Positions 53,008 to 62,522 of a DNA stretch of 64,000 bases are shown one piece after another. Numbering within the stretch: the first letter of the stretch is position 1; each line of letters opens with the position of its first letter. The stretch is from Actinoplanes sandaracinus (GTDB lineage Bacteria; Actinomycetota; Actinomycetes; Mycobacteriales; Micromonosporaceae). The notes under the pieces were generated by a model. That model had not been told where the DNA came from. It searched no databases and was given only the letters and a program-made list of their open reading frames with translations. The stretch spans positions 62,001 to 126,000 of the forward strand of contig NZ_JASCTH010000022.1 in assembly GCF_030009775.1 (NCBI RefSeq), written 5' to 3'. The translations under genes were made by a program, and so were the position numbers.

Positions 53008-55155
53008 TCAGACGTCCTGCTTGAGCGAGCGGAGCAGGACCGTGGCCACGTCGACCACCTCGACCTCTTCCTGCTTGCCCTTGCCGGTCACCCCGTCGCC
53101 GATCATCGTGTAGCAGAACGGGCAGCCCACGGCGATGGTCTTGGCGCCGGTCGCCAGTGCCTCCTCGGTGCGCTCCACGTTGATCCGCTTGCCGATCTTC
53201 TCCTCCATCCACATCCGGGCGCCGCCGGCGCCGCAGCAGAAGGAGCGCTCCTGGTTGCGGGGCATCTCGACCACGTTGGCGGCCTCACCCAGAACCTCGC
53301 GGGGAGCATCGAAGACCCGGTTGTGGCGGCCCAGGTAGCAGGGGTCGTGGTAGGTCACGTCGCCCTCGATCGGCTGGACCGGCGTGAGCTTGCCCTCCTT
53401 GACCAGGTGGGCCAGCAGCTGGGTGTGGTGGACCACCTCGACCTTGAGGCCGAGCTGCTCGTACTCGTTGCCGAGGGTGTTGAAGCAGTGCGGGCAGGTC
53501 GCGACGATCCGCTTGACCTTCTGGTCGCCGAAGGCCTCGTTCAGCGTCTCGACGTTCTGCTGACCCAGCATCTGGAAGATGAACTCGTTGCCGATGCGGC
53601 GGGCCGGGTCGCCGGTGCAGGTCTCGCCCTCACCGAGGATGGCGTAGTTGACGCCCGCCTCGTGCAGGAGCGTGGCGACCGCGCGGGTGGTCTTCTTGGC
53701 CCGGTCCTCGAACGCGCCGGCGCAGCCGACCCAGAAGAGGTAGTCGAACTCCTCGACCTCGCCGACCCGCGGCACCTCGAAGTCGAGGCCCTTGGTCCAG
53801 TCTTCGCGGGTGTTCTGCGGGGCGCCCCACGGGTTGCCCTTGTTCTCCAGGTTGCGGAGCATGACGCCGGCTTCGGAGGGGAAGCTCGACTCGATCAGCA
53901 CCTGGTAACGGCGCATGTCGACGATGTGGTCGATGTGCTCGATGTCGACCGGGCACTGCTCGACACAGGCGCCGCAGGTGGTGCAGGACCACAGGACGTC
54001 CGGGTCGATGATGCCCTGCTCCTCGGCGGTGCCGACCAGCGGACGGTTGCCCTCGGCGAGCGCCAGGACGTCCATGTGCGCGAGCTGGGCCTCGGTGGCC
54101 TTCTCCTCGCCCATCAGGTCCTTGCCGCCGCCGGCCAGCAGGTACGGCGCCTTGGCGTAGGCGTGGTCACGCAGCGACAGGACCAGCAGTTTCGGCGACA
54201 GCGGCTTGGCCGTGTTCCAGGCCGGGCACTGCGACTGGCAGCGGCCACACTCGGTGCAGGTGGAGAAGTCGAGCAGACCCTTCCAGGTGAACTGCTCGAC
54301 CTGGTTGACGCCGAAGAGGTCCTTCTCCGGGTCGGCCTCCTCGAAGTCGAGCGGCTTGCCCTCGCTCATCATCGGCTTCAGCGCGCCGAGGCCGGAACCG
54401 GCCGGCTTCTCCGGGCTGCGCTTGAAGTAGATGTTGAAGAACGCCAGGAAGCGGTGCCAGGCGACACCCATCGTCGGGTTCAGCGAGATGGTGATCAGCC
54501 AGGTCATCGAGATCATGATCTTGATGAGCGCCATCCAGGTGGCGCCGTCCTCCCAGTCCGGGAGCACGGAGCCGATGGCGTGGCTGAGCGGGGCGGCCCA
54601 CAGCGGGTACTCGAAGTGGTCGGTGGCGACCTTGAAGCCCCGGATCAGGAACCCGAAGATCAGGACGCCGATGATGATCGCCTCGACGAAGTACGCCTGC
54701 CACATGGTCGAACCGAGGAACCGGCTCCGCTTCACCGCGCCCGGCTTCTGCCGCTGGCGGACGAAGACCAGGTAGAGAATCCCGATCATGCCGAGGATGC
54801 CGATCCACTCGGTGACCAGGCCGAAAACCACCCAATGACCGATGACGGGCAGGCCCAGCTTCGGGTTGACCACCTCGAAGTACGCCTCGAGCACGAGCAA
54901 CGACAGGATGACGAACGAGACCATGACGAGCCAGTGGGCGGCGCCGATCGCGCTCCACTTGAGCATCCTGGTGTGACCGACGGTCTCCACCAGCATGGTC
55001 TTCGTCCGGGTCTTCGGATCCTCGAACCGGGCCGGGTCCGGCTGGCCCTGGCGGATCACCGCGGTGATGGTCATCACCGCTCGGACCGCCAAGTAGACGG
55101 CCACCGCCGTGATTACCCCCGCTAAGACGGTGGCGATGATCTGCGCGATGCCCAT
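53008..55155 (-). CDS. EtfD-like membrane Fe-S oxidoreductase
   Basis: 715 residues. Six predicted N-terminal helices of the NarI/HdrE type (IAQIIATVLAGVITAVAVYL and following), two ferredoxin-like [4Fe-4S] motifs (CTECGRCQSQCP and CTTCGACVEQCP), and two C-terminal cysteine-rich CCG domains (CPHCFNTL, CCGAGGARMW, CPFCYTMI). This is the architecture of mycobacterial EtfD (Rv0338c), which takes electrons from ETF during beta-oxidation and passes them to menaquinone. ATG start with GAGGAGG upstream. A TTAC-N6-GTAA operator candidate shared with the fadE-type gene lies in the promoter. Confidence 0.88.
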   Translation of the reverse strand: MGIAQIIATVLAGVITAVAVYLAVRAVMTITAVIRQGQPDPARFEDPKTRTKTMLVETVGHTRMLKWSAIGAAHWLVMVSFVILSLLVLEAYFEVVNPKLGLPVIGHWVVFGLVTEWIGILGMIGILYLVFVRQRQKPGAVKRSRFLGSTMWQAYFVEAIIIGVLIFGFLIRGFKVATDHFEYPLWAAPLSHAIGSVLPDWEDGATWMALIKIMISMTWLITISLNPTMGVAWHRFLAFFNIYFKRSPEKPAGSGLGALKPMMSEGKPLDFEEADPEKDLFGVNQVEQFTWKGLLDFSTCTECGRCQSQCPAWNTAKPLSPKLLVLSLRDHAYAKAPYLLAGGGKDLMGEEKATEAQLAHMDVLALAEGNRPLVGTAEEQGIIDPDVLWSCTTCGACVEQCPVDIEHIDHIVDMRRYQVLIESSFPSEAGVMLRNLENKGNPWGAPQNTREDWTKGLDFEVPRVGEVEEFDYLFWVGCAGAFEDRAKKTTRAVATLLHEAGVNYAILGEGETCTGDPARRIGNEFIFQMLGQQNVETLNEAFGDQKVKRIVATCPHCFNTLGNEYEQLGLKVEVVHHTQLLAHLVKEGKLTPVQPIEGDVTYHDPCYLGRHNRVFDAPREVLGEAANVVEMPRNQERSFCCGAGGARMWMEEKIGKRINVERTEEALATGAKTIAVGCPFCYTMIGDGVTGKGKQEEVEVVDVATVLLRSLKQDV

Positions 55156-55191
55156 CTGGTGCCTCCTCGGTCGGCGGTGCGCCAACCCATG

Positions 55192-55205
55192 TTACCCACG
55201 AGTAA
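55192..55205. promoter_or_regulatory. Operator candidate TTACCCACGAGTAA upstream of the EtfD-like gene
   Basis: A near-perfect dyad 37 bases before the start codon; compare TTACCCGTCAGTAA at 38419-38432 before the acyl-CoA dehydrogenase. Confidence 0.65.
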
Positions 55206-55252
55206 TAGACGGGCGCGCGCCGCAGGTCAATCCAGTGCGCCCCCCAGTCGAA

Positions 55253-55282
55253 AGCGCACCCCACGCCGGGCGGGGGTGCGCT
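55253..55282 (-). terminator. Hairpin terminator of crgA
   Basis: AGCGCACCCC and complement make a 10-bp stem; on the minus strand it is followed by TTTCGACT. It separates crgA from the EtfD-like gene. Confidence 0.7.
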
Positions 55283-55330
55283 CACTTTCGAGGATTTTCA
55301 CGTATCCGCAGTAACGGATAACAGGCGTGG

Positions 55331-55597
55331 TCAGCGCCAGCGCGACAGGAGGCCCAACGAGCTCACCATGCAGCCGAACCCAACGGCGAGGTTCCAGTAG
55401 CCCCATGATCCCACCGGGTACTGCTGAGCATCCGAGAGGTAGTACACGACGAGCCAGCCGATGCCCACGACGATCAGGGTCACCGCGGTGACCGGCAGCC
55501 ACGTGGGACTCGGCTTGTTGGACGCACCTTTCACCGCCGGGCTGACGTCCGACGGCGGGGTGTAGACCTTCTTCTTGCGAACCTGTGACTTCGGCAC
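55331..55597 (-). CDS. crgA: Cell division protein CrgA
   Basis: 88 residues, the typical CrgA length. Basic cytosolic start MPKSQVRKKKVYTPPSD, then two helices (WLPVTAVTLIVVGIGWLVVY and YWNLAVGFGCMVSSLGLL). CrgA helps recruit FtsI/PBPs to the septum and coordinates growth and division. The GTG start has AGGAGAG six bases upstream. In M. tuberculosis crgA (Rv0011c) is also next to the DUF881 gene and trpG-pknB-pknA. Confidence 0.93.
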   Translation of the reverse strand: MPKSQVRKKKVYTPPSDVSPAVKGASNKPSPTWLPVTAVTLIVVGIGWLVVYYLSDAQQYPVGSWGYWNLAVGFGCMVSSLGLLSRWR

Positions 55598-55795
55598 GGT
55601 GCTCTCCTGAGGGCAACAAGTGGTGAACAACCCACCGCTGAGCGGCTCCGGAACTCCCGAATGCTGCCCGTGGCGAATACTGTTCGACCGCTAGCGTAGT
55701 CAAGGCGGTACGCAGACAGGCACCCGCCGGGGCGAGAAAATACCCCGAGCGTCTGTTCTTGAGGGGGCGGGGTGGCTTTTCGAGAGGGAGGCGAC

Positions 55796-56593
55796 GTGAA
55801 AAACAGCGCCGCTGGAGCCTCCTGGCGCCTCGTGGTGCGGCGTGTCGCCCGCGGCCTCCGGCCCCGGCGCGGTCACCGCCGGTCCGTCTGGTCCGCCGGG
55901 GTCCCGCTGATCGCGCTGGCGGCGGGCCTGCTCTTCACCACGTCAGCGACCATCGCCGACGGTACGGCACTGCGCGACGACCGGCGCCCGCAGCTGAATC
56001 AGTTGATCGCCGAGAAGCGCGAGCGGCTGGAGGCGAACGAGCGGGACGCCGCCGACCTGCTCGCCGAGGTCGACCGGGAGACGGGCCGCCTGGCGGAGCT
56101 CGACCAGCCGGCCCGGGACCAGGCCGACGCCCTGCGCCAGTCGGCCGGGTTCTCCGCACTGCACGGCCCGGGGATGACGGTCACCCTCAACGACTCGCCC
56201 CGCCGCGGGTCCGACTTCGGCGACAACGCTCCCAACAACGACGATCTGGTCGTGCACCAGGGCGATGTGCAGGCCGTCGTTAACGCACTCTGGGCAGGTG
56301 GGGCCGAGGCTATGACGATCATGGATGTCCGGGTGATCTCCACCAGCGCGGTACGCTGTGTCGGCAACACGCTGCTCCTCCACGGCCAGGTCTTCTCACC
56401 ACCCTTCAAGATCACAGCGATCGGCGAACCCACAGCGCTGAGTCGTGCGTTGGAGTCGGCAGAGGGAGTCAGGGAGTTCCGGGAAGCCGTGACCGACTTC
56501 GGGCTCGGTTACACGGAAAAGGTGGAGAAGGACGTGAGAGTGCAGGCGTACGACGGATCGACCGATCTCCGATCGGCGCAGGCTGCCCGGTGA
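55796..56593 (+). CDS. DUF881 family membrane protein
   Basis: 265 residues. One N-terminal helix ([20 protein letters not shown]), a coiled segment ([20 protein letters not shown]), and the DUF881 domain with [53 protein letters not shown] and a C-terminal AYDGS. Its ortholog position is Rv0012. The GTG is chosen because GGGAGGCGAC stands directly before it. Function unknown, presumably envelope or division related. The sortase gene overlaps its stop. Confidence 0.88.
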   Translation: MKNSAAGASWRLVVRRVARGLRPRRGHRRSVWSAGVPLIALAAGLLFTTSATIADGTALRDDRRPQLNQLIAEKRERLEANERDAADLLAEVDRETGRLAELDQPARDQADALRQSAGFSALHGPGMTVTLNDSPRRGSDFGDNAPNNDDLVVHQGDVQAVVNALWAGGAEAMTIMDVRVISTSAVRCVGNTLLLHGQVFSPPFKITAIGEPTALSRALESAEGVREFREAVTDFGLGYTEKVEKDVRVQAYDGSTDLRSAQAAR

Positions 56594-58395
56594 TGGCGCC
56601 CCCGGAGTACCCCGCGAACCCGCCGGGCTCGGGCCGTCACCGCGCGCCGGACGCCGACGCGCAGACCGCTTACATCCCGCGCATCACCGACGCGTCGCCG
56701 GACGGCGTCCCCGGCGGGCCGCTCGCGCCGCCGGTCGGCCTCGGCGGCAACGTCGACCCGCGGCCGCCGCGGTCCGCGACACCCCGGGCGTCCGCGGCCC
56801 CGGGACTCGACGAGATCAACGCCGCAGCGGCCGACCCGCGGCGGCGCTCACTCCAGCCTCCGGCGCCGCCGGTGACCCTCGGAGACCAACGGGGCGGTTC
56901 CACCGTCCCGTTGGTCTCCGAGACCACACCGCAGTGGGTTGCGCCGCTCAGCGAGCCGCTCAGCGGCCCGCAAGGCGCCCCGGCGGCGGCCGCCTTCGAC
57001 GTCCGCCGGCCGGCGCCACGGCCCGAGCCCGCCCCACCGCCCGGAAACACGGCGTGGGACCCGTCCGCGACCGCGCGGATCGACCTTCCGGCCGGGTCGC
57101 CGGCGAGCTCCTACGACGGCACGACGACCGCCTGGGCGCCCGCCACCGGACAGCCGGGCCTCGCACCACAGGGCCCGCCCTCGCAGGCCCACCTCCAGCC
57201 GGCTCAGCAGAGTCCGCCCTCGCCGGCCCCGCCGGTTCCCTCCCGCGCCGAAGCCGCCTGGCCGCCGCCGGAGCGGCCCGGGGCCGCCGACGGCGCCGCC
57301 GACTGGCTGCCCGCGAAGGACCCGGTGGCGGGCGGCGAGACGGCGTGGACGGCCGGGACGACCCGTGATCCGAGCGCGACGACGGTCCTCCGCACCATCG
57401 ACGCCCCGACCGGCCTGCTCCCCGCCGTTCCGCCCGGTGGCTCCCCGCCGGGCCGGCCCACCCCCGCGCCCCGTCCGGCGGTCAGCGCGGCACAGGCCGC
57501 CCGCGAGGCCGCCGGCCCGGAGGTCGCTCTCGGCGCCGCACCGGTGCCCGCCGTGACGGGAGCGCGCTCCGAGAGCGGCGTGGCCGACGCGGAGTCCGGC
57601 CCGGCGGAACCCGCCAAGCCGAAGCGTGGTGAGCGGGTGGTCCAGCTGCGGCCCGAGCAGACCGAGGCCGGCTACAAGAGCGTCTACTCCGAGCTGACCC
57701 GCCCGACGATCGGGTCACGGATCCGCACCGGCATCCGCACCTCCGGCGAGCTGATGATCACTTTCGGTCTGGTGGTCCTGCTCTTCGCCGGCTATCAGGT
57801 CTTCGGCAACTCGGCCGCGGTCGACTCCGAGCAGGACAGCCTGACCGAGGAACTGGACCAGGCCTGGGCCGACCCGACGGTCGCCCCGACCGCGAATACG
57901 CCGGCCAAGCAGGGCCCGGCCGCACCCGGCGCCAACCTGGTCGGCCGCCTCTACATCCCGAAGCTCGACAAGAAGTGGGTGGTCGTCGACGGCGTCCAGC
58001 CCGACGACATCCGATACGCGCCGGGCCACTACCCGGAGACCGCGAAGCCCGGCCAGGTCGGCAACTTCTCGGTAGCCGGCCACCGGGTCCGGAAGATCTT
58101 CTGGCGGCTGGACGAACTCCTGGACGGCGACGTGATCGGCGTCGAGACCCGGGAGAGCTGGTATGTCTACCGCGTCTACCAGCAGCAGGTCGTGAAGCCG
58201 AACCAGGTCGAGGTGGTCGCCCCGGTGCCGGGCAAGCCCAAGAGCAAGGCGACCAAGGCGCTGCTCACCCTGACCACGTGCAACCCGAAATTCAACAACT
58301 ACGAGCGCCTGATCATCCACGCCGAACTGGTCAAGACGGTCCCCCGGGATCAGGCCCTGACGGACGCCGGCATGCCGGCCGAGATGAAGGCGTGA
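56590..58395 (+). CDS. Class E sortase with very long disordered cytosolic N-terminus
   Basis: 601 residues. About 370 N-terminal residues are Pro/Ala/Arg low-complexity sequence, then a transmembrane helix (388-405, [17 protein letters not shown]) and a sortase domain with catalytic His498 (VAGHRV), Cys564 (LTTCNPKF) and Arg573 (YERLII), in the right order and spacing. Class E sortases of Actinobacteria cut LAxTG signals; one such signal survives in the protease pseudogene at 44876. The start overlaps the DUF881 stop (GTGATG), so translation is coupled. Most sortases lack so long a cytosolic part. Confidence 0.9.
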   Translation: MMAPPEYPANPPGSGRHRAPDADAQTAYIPRITDASPDGVPGGPLAPPVGLGGNVDPRPPRSATPRASAAPGLDEINAAAADPRRRSLQPPAPPVTLGDQRGGSTVPLVSETTPQWVAPLSEPLSGPQGAPAAAAFDVRRPAPRPEPAPPPGNTAWDPSATARIDLPAGSPASSYDGTTTAWAPATGQPGLAPQGPPSQAHLQPAQQSPPSPAPPVPSRAEAAWPPPERPGAADGAADWLPAKDPVAGGETAWTAGTTRDPSATTVLRTIDAPTGLLPAVPPGGSPPGRPTPAPRPAVSAAQAAREAAGPEVALGAAPVPAVTGARSESGVADAESGPAEPAKPKRGERVVQLRPEQTEAGYKSVYSELTRPTIGSRIRTGIRTSGELMITFGLVVLLFAGYQVFGNSAAVDSEQDSLTEELDQAWADPTVAPTANTPAKQGPAAPGANLVGRLYIPKLDKKWVVVDGVQPDDIRYAPGHYPETAKPGQVGNFSVAGHRVRKIFWRLDELLDGDVIGVETRESWYVYRVYQQQVVKPNQVEVVAPVPGKPKSKATKALLTLTTCNPKFNNYERLIIHAELVKTVPRDQALTDAGMPAEMKA

Positions 58396-58399
58396 GGCC

Positions 58400-58663
58400 G
58401 TGTACGCGTGGATCTGGCACCGGTTCCCCGGTGGCACCTGGAGCAAGCTGACCTTCTCGCTCGTGCTGGTCGCGGCGGTCGGCAGCCTGCTCTGGTATGT
58501 GATCTTCCCGTGGGCCACCCCGCTGCTGCCCTTCGACGACGTCCAGGTCGAAGCCGGAACGGGCGAGCCCGGCTCGGACACGGTCGTTCCCGGTGACGAG
58601 GGTCCCGACGAACTGCCCTACAGCACCACCTCCAATCAGCCTTCGCCCAGTCCCCGTAGGTGA
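58400..58663 (+). CDS. Small single-helix membrane protein next to sortase E
   Basis: 87 residues: a short start (MYAWIWHRFPGGTWSKLTFS), one helix (LVLVAAVGSLLWYVIFPWAT) and an acidic Pro/Ser-rich tail. GTG start four bases after the sortase stop; its own stop precedes the trpG start by four bases. Its position in the DUF881-sortase-trpG operon is fixed, so a role with the sortase is possible; no family recognised. Confidence 0.65.
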   Translation: MYAWIWHRFPGGTWSKLTFSLVLVAAVGSLLWYVIFPWATPLLPFDDVQVEAGTGEPGSDTVVPGDEGPDELPYSTTSNQPSPSPRR

Positions 58664-58667
58664 TGAC

Positions 58668-59318
58668 GTGCGCATTCTGGTGATCGACAACTACGACTCC
58701 TTCGTCTTCAACCTGGTGCAATACCTCGGTCAACTCGGTGCGGAGTGCGAGGTGCGCCGCAACGACGAGATCTCGGTCGCCGACGTAAACAAGTTCGGCG
58801 CGGCCGGCATCCTGCTCTCACCGGGCCCGGGGGAGCCGACCCGCGCCGGGATCATGATGGATGTGATCAAGGAGTACGCCGGGAAGATCCCGATGTTCGG
58901 CGTGTGCCTCGGCCACCAGGCGATCGGTGCGGCCTTCGGGGCCACCGTGACCCGCGCGCCCGAGTTGCTGCACGGCAAGACCTCCGAGGTGCGCCACCAG
59001 GGCGTCGGCGTGCTCACCGGGCTGCCCGACCCGTTCACCGCGACCCGGTACCACTCGCTCGCCGTCCTGCCGGAGACCCTGCCGGACGAGATCGAGGTGA
59101 CCGGGACGACCGAGTCCGGCGTGGTCATGGCGATGCGGCACCGGGAGTTGCCGATCGAGGGTGTGCAGTTCCACCCCGAGTCGGTGCTGACCGAAGGCGG
59201 TCACACCATGCTGGCGAACTGGCTCGCCTTCTGTGGCCTGCCGTCGGCTCTGGAGAAGGCGCCCCCGCTCGCCGCCGAGGTGGAGAGCCGACGCCGCTCC
59301 GCCTTCGCCGCCGCCTGA
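58668..59318 (+). CDS. trpG: Glutamine amidotransferase of anthranilate/aminodeoxychorismate synthase
   Basis: 216 residues, class I glutaminase. Catalytic Cys80 in GVCLGHQ, the His/Glu pair in GVQFHPESVL near 171, and an oxyanion loop LLSPGPGEP at 50-58. It supplies ammonia to TrpE or PabB; the partner subunit is not in the window, so TrpG and PabA roles cannot be told apart. GTG start with AGGTGA upstream. Same position as Rv0013 next to pknB. Confidence 0.92.
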   Translation: MRILVIDNYDSFVFNLVQYLGQLGAECEVRRNDEISVADVNKFGAAGILLSPGPGEPTRAGIMMDVIKEYAGKIPMFGVCLGHQAIGAAFGATVTRAPELLHGKTSEVRHQGVGVLTGLPDPFTATRYHSLAVLPETLPDEIEVTGTTESGVVMAMRHRELPIEGVQFHPESVLTEGGHTMLANWLAFCGLPSALEKAPPLAAEVESRRRSAFAAA

Positions 59319-59337
59319 TCAACCCCGGAACACGAGA

Positions 59338-59372
59338 AAGGCCGGTGACCCCCGACAGGGATCACCGGCCTT
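59338..59372. terminator. Terminator between convergent trpG and pknB
   Basis: AAGGCCGGTGA and complement, 11 bp, loop 13, followed by CGCCC. It is flanked on the pknB side by a 17-bp tandem duplication. Confidence 0.75.
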
Positions 59373-59375
59373 CGC

Positions 59376-59409
59376 CCGTCGTCGGTGACTAGCCGTCGTC
59401 GGTGACTAG
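59376..59409. repeat. 17-bp tandem duplication over the pknB stop codon
   Basis: CCGTCGTCGGTGACTAG occurs twice in a row. The second copy contains the pknB stop (TAG on the minus strand), and the first copy repeats the same stop downstream. Confidence 0.85.
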
Positions 59410-61163
59410 TTGTCGTTCTCGCCGGTCCCGGCGCCGCCCGACGCGCTGGCGCTCGGGTCCGGGGCGCCCGTGGCGGCGATCACCTGGAGCTGGACCTTTG
59501 AGTTCCGCTTGACTTCTCTGTCGGCCTCGGTGAGCTGCTTGATCACAGTGCCGGGGACACCGTCGGCCTGCACCTCGATCGGTTCGGCGATCAGATCGTT
59601 GATCTCCAGTAGGGCCTGGGCGGCATCGAACGATTTGTTCTCGACATCGGGCACTTTCACCAGGGCGTTGTTGGAGACCTTGACCGTGATCGTGGTGCCT
59701 TGGTCGACACTCTCGCCGGCCTTCTCGACGTCGAGCACCCGGTCCTTCTCGTCGGTGCTGTTCACCCGCTGGATCTTGGGAACGAGCCCGAGCCCGGCGA
59801 GCCGCCTCTCGGCGGTGCTGGCGCTGACGCCCTTCAGATCACTCGGCACCGTCACGGCGGCCAGCGGGTTGCAGACCTTGTAGGTGATCACATCGGCGGC
59901 CGTCACGTTCGCGCCGGGCTTCGGGTTCTGCAGCGACACCGTGCCGGTGCAGTCCTTCTTCGTCTCGGCCGACACCTTGGTGTTGGTCAACCCGAGCCGG
60001 TTGAGTTCGGCCTCCGCGTCTTCCGGCGTCAGTCCTTCCAGCCGGGGCATGGCCACCGTGGTGGGACCGGTGGGTTTGTCCTTCTCGTTGCCCTTGGACA
60101 TCGCCAGAGCGACGCCGAGGACCACGACGACCAGCACCGCCAGGCCCGCCACCACGGCCATCACCCAGGAGGAGCGGCTCTCCGGCTTGTCGGGGCCCGC
60201 CATCGCGGGCTGAACCGGCCGCTGCACCGTGGTGGCGCCCTGCGGCTGCCACTGGCCGGCCCCGCCGGTCATCGCCATGGTCTCGGCCTGGCTCATCACC
60301 GGGGTCGCCATCACCGGGCGGCCGGAGACGGCACGCAGCGCGTCGGCGCGCATCTCCTGCGCGCTCTGGTAACGGTTGAGCGGGTTCTTGGCGAGCGCCT
60401 TCAGGACGATCGCGTCGATGTCCGGCGGGACATCGCGGTTGACCGAACTGGGGACACGCGGTTCCTCACGCACGTGCTGGTACGCCACGCTGACCGGGCT
60501 GTCGCCCACAAACGGCGGGTGCCCGATGACCAGCTCGAAGAGGACGCAGCCGGCCGCGTACACATCGGAACGGGCGTCGACCGACTCGCCGCGCGCCTGC
60601 TCGGGTGAGAGGTATTGGGCGGTACCGATGACCGCGCTGGTCTGCGTCATCGTGGTGGCGCCGCTGGCCAGGGCCCGGGCGATACCGAAGTCCATCACCT
60701 TGACCTGGCCGTTCTGCGTGATCATCACGTTGCCGGGCTTGATGTCCCGGTGGATGATCCCGTGCCGGTGGCTGAACTCCAGCGCCGCGCAGATATCGGC
60801 GATGATCTCCAGAGCGCGGCGTGGCTGCAACCGCTGCTCCTGGGCGAGGACCTCCTTGAGGGTCCGGCCGTTGACGAACTCCATGACGATGAACGGGTGT
60901 TTCTCACCGGCGTCCGAGATCTCCTCGCCGGTGTCGTAGACAGCGACGATCGCCGGGTGGTTCAGAGCCGCCGAGTTCTGTGCCTCACGACGGAACCGCT
61001 CCTGGAACGTGGCGTCACGGGCTAGGTCGGTGCGCAGCATCTTGATCGCGACATCCCGGCCAAGGCGCAGGTCACGACCCTTGTGCACCTCGGCCATGCC
61101 GCCGTAGCCGAGCAGCTCGCCGACCTGGTACCTGCCACCGAGCAGGCGGGCCTGCGCCGTCAT
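59406..61163 (-). CDS. pknB: Serine/threonine protein kinase PknB
   Basis: 585 residues. Kinase domain 11-275 with GYGGMAEV, Lys41, HRDIKPGN at 138-145 and DFG at 158-160; juxtamembrane linker; one helix (VMAVVAGLAVLVVVVLGVAL); then three extracytoplasmic PASTA repeats, where M. tuberculosis PknB has four. It senses muropeptides or lipid II and phosphorylates division and wall proteins. Its ATG overlaps the pknA stop by four bases. Confidence 0.96.
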   Translation of the reverse strand: MTAQARLLGGRYQVGELLGYGGMAEVHKGRDLRLGRDVAIKMLRTDLARDATFQERFRREAQNSAALNHPAIVAVYDTGEEISDAGEKHPFIVMEFVNGRTLKEVLAQEQRLQPRRALEIIADICAALEFSHRHGIIHRDIKPGNVMITQNGQVKVMDFGIARALASGATTMTQTSAVIGTAQYLSPEQARGESVDARSDVYAAGCVLFELVIGHPPFVGDSPVSVAYQHVREEPRVPSSVNRDVPPDIDAIVLKALAKNPLNRYQSAQEMRADALRAVSGRPVMATPVMSQAETMAMTGGAGQWQPQGATTVQRPVQPAMAGPDKPESRSSWVMAVVAGLAVLVVVVLGVALAMSKGNEKDKPTGPTTVAMPRLEGLTPEDAEAELNRLGLTNTKVSAETKKDCTGTVSLQNPKPGANVTAADVITYKVCNPLAAVTVPSDLKGVSASTAERRLAGLGLVPKIQRVNSTDEKDRVLDVEKAGESVDQGTTITVKVSNNALVKVPDVENKSFDAAQALLEINDLIAEPIEVQADGVPGTVIKQLTEADREVKRNSKVQLQVIAATGAPDPSASASGGAGTGENDN

Positions 61164-62521
61164 AACGTCTGTCGTCCTTCGTTCGGTCGGAACCAGCCGA
61201 GCTGGGCATCGGCCTGCATAAGACGGTACGACGCCACCGACAGAGGGTCAGCGGCCACGCCCGAGCGGAGGATAGCCCCAGAGCTGCTGTGATGACCCAG
61301 CACGCTGCCTGAGACGGGATTGCCGTTGCCGCTTCGTAACAGGAAAGAGATGACCCCGGCGCAGAGCAGCACCAGCAACGCCAAAACCACGGCCAGAACC
61401 ACGAGCACCTGTCGCCCGAGCGAACCCTCCGGCTTCGCGGAGGCCGGATGAGCAGGCGCCGAATGATAAGCGTTGTTGACCGGCGGACCCGACTGCGGGC
61501 GGTACGGCGGGGGCGCCGGCGACATGGGCCGGGCCATCGGCGGTGGGGACGGCACGGAGGCCGCGCCCCGGGCGCCCGACACCGGGCGCGGCACCGACGC
61601 CCGGGCGGCGCCCGACGTGGGCACCCCGGACTGCGGACGGTTCGGCGGTGAGCTGGTCGGCCGCGAGTTCTGCATCGGCTGCCCGGCCGGCTGCTGCGCG
61701 GTCGTCAGTGAGGAGGCCGCCTGCCGGGCCACCGCGGCCATCGCCGAGGCGCTCGGCCAGCGGGCAGCCGGGTCCTTGGCCATGGCGCGTTCCACGATGG
61801 CACGGACCGCGGGCGGGATGTCCGCGGGAAGCGGCCGCGGGGTCTCCCGGACGTGCTTCATCGCGATCTCGATCGGGGTGGCCCCGTCGAACGGGCGATG
61901 ACCGGAGAGGCACTGGTAGGCGACAACACCGAGGGCGTACACATCGGAGGCGGCCGTGGCGACGTCACCGGCGGCCTGCTCCGGCGAGATGTACGACGCC
62001 GTGCCAAGCACCGCCCCGGCCACGGTGAGCTGCCCGACCAGTGCTGAGCGGGCGATACCGAAGTCGGTCAGGACCAGCGTGCCGTTCGGGCGTACCAGAA
62101 GGTTGCCGGGTTTGACGTCGCGGTGCACGATGCCGTTGCCGTGTGCCGCCTGCAGCGCGTCGGCGGCCTGCGCCACCAGCGCCATGGTCCGCGCCGGCGT
62201 CAGCCGGCCGACCCGGCTCAGCGTGCGGGACAGGGCGTCACCCTCGACGTACTCCATGACCAGGAAAGCGATCTGCTGGTCACTGCCGTAGTCGTAGACG
62301 TCGACGACGCCCGGGTGGTTGATGGTCGCCATGGTCCGCGCCTCGCCACGGAACCGTTCGGCGAAGCCCGGCTCGTCGAGCAGAGCGGGCAGCAGGATCT
62401 TGACGGCGACCGTCCGGCCCAGCACGTCGTCCGTGCCACGCCAGACATCACCCATGCCGCCGCCGGCGATCCGCTCCTCCAAGCGGTATCGCCCACCGAG
62501 CATGACCCCCGGGCGGATCAT
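61160..62521 (-). CDS. pknA: Serine/threonine protein kinase PknA
   Basis: 453 residues. Kinase domain with AGGGMGDV, Lys41, HRDVKPGN from 133 and DFGIA; a long Pro/Ser-rich linker; one helix (VLVVLAVVLALLVLLCAGVI) and a short extracytoplasmic tail without PASTA repeats. PknA works with PknB in control of cell shape and division. It starts one base after the pbpA stop. Confidence 0.95.
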   Translation of the reverse strand: MIRPGVMLGGRYRLEERIAGGGMGDVWRGTDDVLGRTVAVKILLPALLDEPGFAERFRGEARTMATINHPGVVDVYDYGSDQQIAFLVMEYVEGDALSRTLSRVGRLTPARTMALVAQAADALQAAHGNGIVHRDVKPGNLLVRPNGTLVLTDFGIARSALVGQLTVAGAVLGTASYISPEQAAGDVATAASDVYALGVVAYQCLSGHRPFDGATPIEIAMKHVRETPRPLPADIPPAVRAIVERAMAKDPAARWPSASAMAAVARQAASSLTTAQQPAGQPMQNSRPTSSPPNRPQSGVPTSGAARASVPRPVSGARGAASVPSPPPMARPMSPAPPPYRPQSGPPVNNAYHSAPAHPASAKPEGSLGRQVLVVLAVVLALLVLLCAGVISFLLRSGNGNPVSGSVLGHHSSSGAILRSGVAADPLSVASYRLMQADAQLGWFRPNEGRQTL

Positions 62522-62522
62522 G

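Noticed and set aside
55303-55320. TATCCG-N6-CGGATA inverted repeat after crgA
   Set aside because: Short arms next to a stronger hairpin terminator; no promoter nearby.
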